Assembly: GCA_016296775.1 (NCBI GenBank)
Contig: JAEDIE010000009.1
Span: 1 to 35,450 of the forward strand
Length of the DNA stretch: 35,450 nucleotides
Reading direction: 5' to 3'
Source of the DNA: Bacilli bacterium
GTDB taxonomy: Bacteria > Bacillota_I > Bacilli_A > RFN20 > CAG-826
The notes beneath the pieces were generated by a model. The model had not been told where the DNA came from, ran no database searches, and saw nothing but the letters and a program-made list of their open reading frames with translations. This document shows positions 31,312 through 35,450 of the stretch, piece after piece. Numbering within the stretch: position 1 is the first letter of the stretch; each line of letters opens with the position of its first letter. A program made the position numbers and the translations under genes.

Positions 31312-32197
31312 ATCTATCCTTTAAAAATAAAACAATATCATTATATACAATCATTTTATCTACTTCATTTAAAATTTCATGTTTCATGCCTTCATAAATT
31401 TTAATATCAACGTTTAATCCGTTCTTTTTATAAAGGTTATAAAGATTAACTAAACCTTTACCATTATTTCCTACAGGATCATCAATTCCTCCAACAATTA
31501 AAATAGGCATTTTAGGATTAATATTTCTTATATTTTTAGTTTTTTGAATTGAAGCTAAACCTTTAAAGAATTCTTTATAAAAGCCATTTGAACATTTAAA
31601 TCCACTTAATGGATCTGCATCATAAGTTGTAACATTTTCTTTGTTATAACTAATCCAAGCGTTTGGAGATTCTCCTTTTCCAACTGTCTTTTCATATGCT
31701 CCAATTGATAATTTATATAATAATTTAGCATCTTTATCTTTATTATTGTTATTAACAATAATTTTGGCTACTAAATATCCAAGCTTAACTAATCCATTTC
31801 TTCCATTACTTCCACAAATAATAGTTCGATCAATATTTTTAGAATATTTTTCAATTAATCCTTGAGTAATAAAACTTCCCATTGAGTGAGCAAAAACACT
31901 TACTTTTTTGCTATATTTTTCTTTTAATTCAAGGATGAAATCATTATAAATTTCAATCTCTTTTGCAAAATAATCTTCGCCTGGTCTTCCTAATGGTTCG
32001 TTTTTTCCTTGACCATGATGATCTATACAATAACAAGAAAAACCATGTCTATTTAAGAACGTTGCAAAGTGATCATATCTTTTTGAATGTTCAGCCATAC
32101 CTGTAACAATAAGAACGATTTCTTTAGGATTTTCAATTTCCCATTTGGTTCCTAATAAAGGGTATCCATATCTAGTTTCATACTTAAGTTCTTCCAT
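31298..32197 (-). CDS. Alpha/beta hydrolase, lysophospholipase/monoacylglycerol lipase-like
   Basis: 299 residues of the Hydrolase_4 (S33-like) family. The nucleophile elbow AHSMGS has Ala in place of the first Gly of GxSxG. The acid is Asp in GGIDDPVG, and the histidine is in YEGMKHEILNE. An N-terminal VTGMAEHSKRYDHFA block forms the oxyanion region, as in monoacylglycerol lipases. It would release fatty acids from mono- or lysolipids. Fatty acids, glycerolipids and PlsC/DagK in the same operon suggest lipid turnover. AAGGAG lies 8 bases before ATG. Confidence 0.9.
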   Translation of the reverse strand: MEELKYETRYGYPLLGTKWEIENPKEIVLIVTGMAEHSKRYDHFATFLNRHGFSCYCIDHHGQGKNEPLGRPGEDYFAKEIEIYNDFILELKEKYSKKVSVFAHSMGSFITQGLIEKYSKNIDRTIICGSNGRNGLVKLGYLVAKIIVNNNNKDKDAKLLYKLSIGAYEKTVGKGESPNAWISYNKENVTTYDADPLSGFKCSNGFYKEFFKGLASIQKTKNIRNINPKMPILIVGGIDDPVGNNGKGLVNLYNLYKKNGLNVDIKIYEGMKHEILNEVDKMIVYNDIVLFLKDRYEKE

Positions 32198-32207
32198 AAA
32201 TTTCTCC

Positions 32208-32867
32208 TTATAAATTACTTAATTTATTTTTAAATTCATTAGTATTTCTAAATGAATCTTTAATTTTTCTTATAGTTTTAGTTTTAATAAATAAATCTTT
32301 ATCTAATGTTTTTAAATATTCATATATTTCATTTTCATAATTAATTGAAGCTGTTGCTAATGCCCAAGCAATAGCCATATCTACATAATAAATATCAGTT
32401 TGTTTACTATTTTTAAGTAAAATATCTAAGGCCTCTTTATCTTCCTTTAATGTAGCAATGTAAAGAACAAAACCCAATCTTTTAAGGAATAAATATTTAG
32501 AATTTATCCGTTTTTTAAAGAAAAACATATTTGTTCCTCTATCCTTTTTCTTGTTAAAACAAATAACTGAATCTGTTATTGCCCATGAAGATTCACCTTT
32601 AAAAAGATATTCTAAATTAAATAACCTTTCTTCATAGTTTTTAAATTTAAATTTATTAACAAATCCTAAAAAGATATCAATTTCTACATATTTATTTATT
32701 TCAACATCTAAAAAATCTTCATTTTGATATTGTTTAGCTAACTCTTTTAAAGTAGGAATCTTTATTCCTAGACTTAATAAATTCGTATTAAACAAAGGAG
32801 ACGAAAAATTTTGTAAAGAAACATCAGAATATTCTTTTAATATGTTTAATAATGAATTTGTATCCAT
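32208..32867 (-). CDS. DNA alkylation repair protein (AlkD-like HEAT family)
   Basis: A 219-residue all-helical protein. The AlkD pattern is present: LGIKIPTLKELAKQY near the start, SSWAITDSV (Trp and Asp that flank the base in AlkD), FLKRLGFVLYIATLKE and YYVDMAIAWALA toward the C-terminus. The family removes alkylated bases without base flipping. The Arg corresponding to AlkD Arg148 cannot be assigned by eye. It is the first gene of the seven-gene leftward operon and is followed by the lipase-like gene after 10 bases. The start codon lies 6 bases from a -10 hexamer, indicating a leaderless message. Confidence 0.85.
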   Translation of the reverse strand: MDTNSLLNILKEYSDVSLQNFSSPLFNTNLLSLGIKIPTLKELAKQYQNEDFLDVEINKYVEIDIFLGFVNKFKFKNYEERLFNLEYLFKGESSWAITDSVICFNKKKDRGTNMFFFKKRINSKYLFLKRLGFVLYIATLKEDKEALDILLKNSKQTDIYYVDMAIAWALATASINYENEIYEYLKTLDKDLFIKTKTIRKIKDSFRNTNEFKNKLSNL

Positions 32868-32873
32868 ATATTT

Positions 32874-32902
32874 ATTTTACAAAAAACTTATTTTTATTTA
32901 AA
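32874..32902 (-). promoter_or_regulatory. Promoter of the alkD-led operon, predicts leaderless mRNA
   Basis: Minus-strand -35 TTTAAA (32897-32902), 17-base spacer, -10 TAAAAT (32874-32879). Six bases separate it from ATG 32867, without a ribosome site. Confidence 0.5.
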
Positions 32903-32910
32903 TAAAAATA
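32889..32910. repeat. 22-bp perfect A/T palindrome
   Basis: Two 11-base arms (TATTTTTATTT and its complement) meet without a spacer at 32899/32900. They overlap the -35 of the alkD promoter in the divergent region before the GH31 gene. It could be an operator or a cruciform-prone A/T tract. Confidence 0.5.
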
Positions 32911-32957
32911 GTTTTAGTAACTAGATTATTTTGCTTTAATTATATTTTATAGAAATA

Positions 32958-32987
32958 TTGATAATTGTATTAATAATTATTTAAAAT
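32958..32987 (+). promoter_or_regulatory. Possible promoter of the GH31 gene
   Basis: TTGATA (32958-32963), 18-base spacer, TAAAAT (32982-32987). The surrounding bases are almost all A/T, so alternatives exist. Confidence 0.35.
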
Positions 32988-33004
32988 TAAGTGATGTTAC
33001 TTTT

Positions 33005-33011
33005 AGGAGGG
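33005..33011 (+). promoter_or_regulatory. Ribosome binding site of the GH31 gene
   Basis: AGGAGGG, 7 bases before ATG 33019. It confirms the start. Confidence 0.85.
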
Positions 33012-33018
33012 ACAAATT

Positions 33019-35439
33019 ATGATCTCTAAAAATATTAAAATTACTAAAATACACGAAAATATATTTAGAATTGAAAAGAACAGATTTTCTAATATAAATA
33101 GCTTATTTATTCCTACAAAAGATAATTTTTTAGATCTTCCTTTTCAATATAAAGAAACAAAAGAAGAAATTATTATTTCTTATTTAGAATATAAAATACA
33201 TGTCAAAAAGAAAGAAAATATTGTTAATATCAAATTAAACAATAAAAGAATTCATAAATTTAATTTTGATTTTACTAATGGAGAACTTCCTAAACCTATT
33301 GATACTCCCTTATTTTTTCATATAAATGATACTCCTAAAATTGAACTTAAAAAAGGTGGTTATACTATAAAAGAGCCAGGAAATAATAGTGTTTTTGAAG
33401 ATTCTTTAGATATGTATATTATGTTTACTAATAAAAATCATAAATTATTAAGATATCTTTTTACCTTTTTAACTAAATCTAGTGAATTCGTAAGGCTATC
33501 TACTTTAGGTTGTTTTGATAGTAGATATTATCCTTACTATGATAAAGAAGCTTTAAACTTAATAGATAAATTTAATGAATATGATTTACCTTTAGATAAT
33601 TTTGTAATTGATACTGATTGGAGAAAAGCAAAAGATAGAGGAATTGGATATGATATTAACATTTCTTTATTTCCTAATATGAAAGAATTCTTAAATGAAT
33701 GCCATAAAAGAAATATAGAAATCATGTTTAATGATCACCCTGAACCAGTTAATCCTTCTAAAGACATATTTAACAATGAAGAAATTAAATATAGAGAATC
33801 TAACTTAAAAAATATACTTTCTTTAGGATTAGATTATTGGTGGTACGATAGAAACTGGATTACAAAATTAATATCTCCTAGTAACAAAATTCCTTGTGAA
33901 ACTTTAGGTATGTATGCTTTTTCAAGTATTACTAAAAACTATAATTTAGAAGTTAGTAAAGATGAAAAACACTATAAAAGACCTATTATTATGGGAAATA
34001 TAGTAAATATTGCTAATGGGGTTTATAAAAATATTTCTGATATTGCAAGTCATAGATATTCTATTCAATGGAGTGGAGATATTATTTGTTCAATATCAAG
34101 TTTAACTCAAGAAGTTGCTAACATGATTAAATGTTCTTCTAATTGTTTAGCTTATTATTCGAGTGATTTAGGTGGACATGTAGGAAATCCTACAAAAGAA
34201 GAATATATAAAATGGATAAAATTTGGTGCTTTTCAACCAATATTTAGACCTCATTGTACTTGTAGTGTAGAAAGATTTAGAGAACCATTTAATTATGATG
34301 AAGAAACAGTAAACATATTTAGAGATTATGTTAATTTAAGATATAGATTACTCCCTTTAATGTATAAATTTGCTTATGAAACATACTATACTGGTATACC
34401 TTTTATAAGAGCATTATCTTTAAACTATCCTTTAGATAAAAAAGCCAACAATAACTATTCAACATTTATGTTAGGAGATAAATTATTGATTAGTCCATTT
34501 ATTGAAGATTTAACTTCTCCTATCACTAAAGAAAATTATATAGGTAAAGTAAAAGCTAAATACTATAACAATATTTATTTAGAAGGTGATCCAATCTCTA
34601 TTAATGAATACGATATTTTAGAGTTTGATATTAACGGAAATAGTATTGAAAAGAATGTAAATCCATATGATTTCACAGCTGAATTTGAATTTAAACTATG
34701 TTTTAAAGAAGATGTTACATTGTATGCAGCTATCGATGATGGAAGTATATTTTATATTGATAATAAAGAAGTTTATAAAGATTGGACTTATCATGGAGCA
34801 TGTATAACTAAAATAGTTGAATTAAATAAAGATACTGTCTATAACTTTAAACTTAAATATCTTCAAGGTGGAGGAGAAGGTAAAGTTGCTTTATATAAAC
34901 AAATTAGAAAAGAAAACAAAACAACAAAAGTTTATCTTCCTAATGATGAATGGTTTAATCTTTTTGATGGTAAATTAACTAGTGGAAATAAGTACATAAA
35001 ATTTAAAAATTCGTATGAATTCCTACCTCTTTTTGTAAAATGTGGTTCTTTAATTCCTCTTGTAAAAGAAGTTAATAATACTACAAAAATTGATTGGAAA
35101 AACTTCATATTTGATTATTTCCCAAGTAAAAACATTAAAGAAAGTGATTACATTTATGAAGATGACCATTACTCTATTGCATATCAATATAATGAGTTTA
35201 GAAAAACAAAATATTCTATATTCTTTGATAAAGAAAGCAATTCATATATTTTAAAAATTGATAAAGCAAATGGTAGCTTTAATGGATCAGATTTATTAAA
35301 AGATAGAAATATTATCTTTAAATTTGAAAATATATTTAAGGAAAAGGTTGAATATATAACAATTAACGGAAAGACAGTTAGTTTTGATATTAACAAAAAA
35401 GATACTTCACTATTCCCATTATCTTATTCTTTACCCTAA
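33019..35439 (+). CDS. Glycoside hydrolase family 31 (alpha-glucosidase/alpha-xylosidase-like)
   Basis: 806 residues and complete (TAA 35437-35439). An N-terminal beta-sandwich (about 1-170) precedes the TIM barrel. The barrel has NFVIDTDWRKAKDRG, the likely nucleophile Asp in GLDYWWYDRNW, and the acid/base Asp in SSDLGGHVGNPTKEEYIKWIKFGAFQPIFRPHC. This corresponds to the family SHDIGG...RWxQFGAFSPxxRxH block. A PA14-like insertion (about 550-640: FELKFCFKEDVTLYAAIDDGS...YLQGGGEG) follows, then a C-terminal beta domain with VYLPNDEWFN. There is no signal peptide, so it acts in the cytoplasm on imported alpha-linked oligosaccharides. Substrate is uncertain because the usual WxDMNE nucleophile context is replaced. 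Confidence 0.92.
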   Translation: MISKNIKITKIHENIFRIEKNRFSNINSLFIPTKDNFLDLPFQYKETKEEIIISYLEYKIHVKKKENIVNIKLNNKRIHKFNFDFTNGELPKPIDTPLFFHINDTPKIELKKGGYTIKEPGNNSVFEDSLDMYIMFTNKNHKLLRYLFTFLTKSSEFVRLSTLGCFDSRYYPYYDKEALNLIDKFNEYDLPLDNFVIDTDWRKAKDRGIGYDINISLFPNMKEFLNECHKRNIEIMFNDHPEPVNPSKDIFNNEEIKYRESNLKNILSLGLDYWWYDRNWITKLISPSNKIPCETLGMYAFSSITKNYNLEVSKDEKHYKRPIIMGNIVNIANGVYKNISDIASHRYSIQWSGDIICSISSLTQEVANMIKCSSNCLAYYSSDLGGHVGNPTKEEYIKWIKFGAFQPIFRPHCTCSVERFREPFNYDEETVNIFRDYVNLRYRLLPLMYKFAYETYYTGIPFIRALSLNYPLDKKANNNYSTFMLGDKLLISPFIEDLTSPITKENYIGKVKAKYYNNIYLEGDPISINEYDILEFDINGNSIEKNVNPYDFTAEFEFKLCFKEDVTLYAAIDDGSIFYIDNKEVYKDWTYHGACITKIVELNKDTVYNFKLKYLQGGGEGKVALYKQIRKENKTTKVYLPNDEWFNLFDGKLTSGNKYIKFKNSYEFLPLFVKCGSLIPLVKEVNNTTKIDWKNFIFDYFPSKNIKESDYIYEDDHYSIAYQYNEFRKTKYSIFFDKESNSYILKIDKANGSFNGSDLLKDRNIIFKFENIFKEKVEYITINGKTVSFDINKKDTSLFPLSYSLP

Positions 35440-35450
35440 CATAATCTGCT

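Noticed and set aside
1..35450. CRISPR array, prophage or defence island
   Set aside because: No regularly spaced repeats, cas, integrase, phage structural or restriction genes are encoded. The XRE-nucleotidyltransferase gene lacks a toxin partner.

Overview
The window is AT-rich bacterial chromosome that uses the standard code: TGA ends several intact genes and Trp is always TGG. The gene content is a class III (anaerobic) ribonucleotide reductase, a TypA GTPase, a ROK sugar kinase, a YitT-family protein, M6 and CPBP proteases, a TraX-family protein, and tRNAs with encoded CCA. This suggests a low-GC, obligately anaerobic Bacillota of the Bacilli/Erysipelotrichia/RF39-like group, probably gut-associated. 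The lineage is inferred from gene content and base composition only. I see no CRISPR array, intact insertion sequence or prophage, and most of the window is housekeeping.

Layout. Positions 1-460 hold a leftward tRNA-Lys with its promoter and terminator. typA (463-2286, +) ends at a shared bidirectional terminator. A long leftward block from 10868 to 2333 runs yigZ, mrp/apbC, an aminopeptidase P, a HAD hydrolase, cardiolipin synthase (own promoter) and a two-gene FtsX/MacB-type ABC exporter. A rightward operon (10911-13018) holds a zinc-ribbon CPBP protease, a TraX-like membrane protein and thioredoxin. Next come tRNA-Ser, a broken 3' fragment of an endonuclease I gene and a leftward YitT protein. 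The leftward stretch 17743-14866 holds an XRE regulator fused to a degenerate nucleotidyltransferase, a class II aldolase, a DUF2804 protein and a frameshifted small membrane gene.

The most coherent system is at 18000-22049. An anaerobic ribonucleotide reductase carries a glutaredoxin-like domain fused to its C-terminus. It is followed 4 bases later by a thioredoxin-reductase-like flavoprotein, and the NrdG activase is encoded convergently. This looks like a self-contained, redoxin-dependent class III reductase. Downstream are a DUF5662 gene, a sugar-phosphate operon (small membrane protein, ROK kinase, unknown protein, mannose-6-phosphate isomerase), and a tight seven-gene leftward operon. 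That operon holds an AlkD-like protein, a monoacylglycerol-lipase-like hydrolase, an M6 metalloprotease lipoprotein, PlsC, a DagK-like lipid kinase, MetG and a YwaF/TMEM164-like protein. A divergent GH31 glycosidase closes the window.

Two patterns run across the window. At least four genes (cls, the XRE gene, the DUF5662 gene, the AlkD-like gene) have a -10 hexamer only 6-7 bases before ATG and no Shine-Dalgarno, which predicts leaderless mRNAs. Other genes have canonical AGGAGG-type sites. Six genes are also best started downstream of the longest possible reading frame, as noted in their entries.
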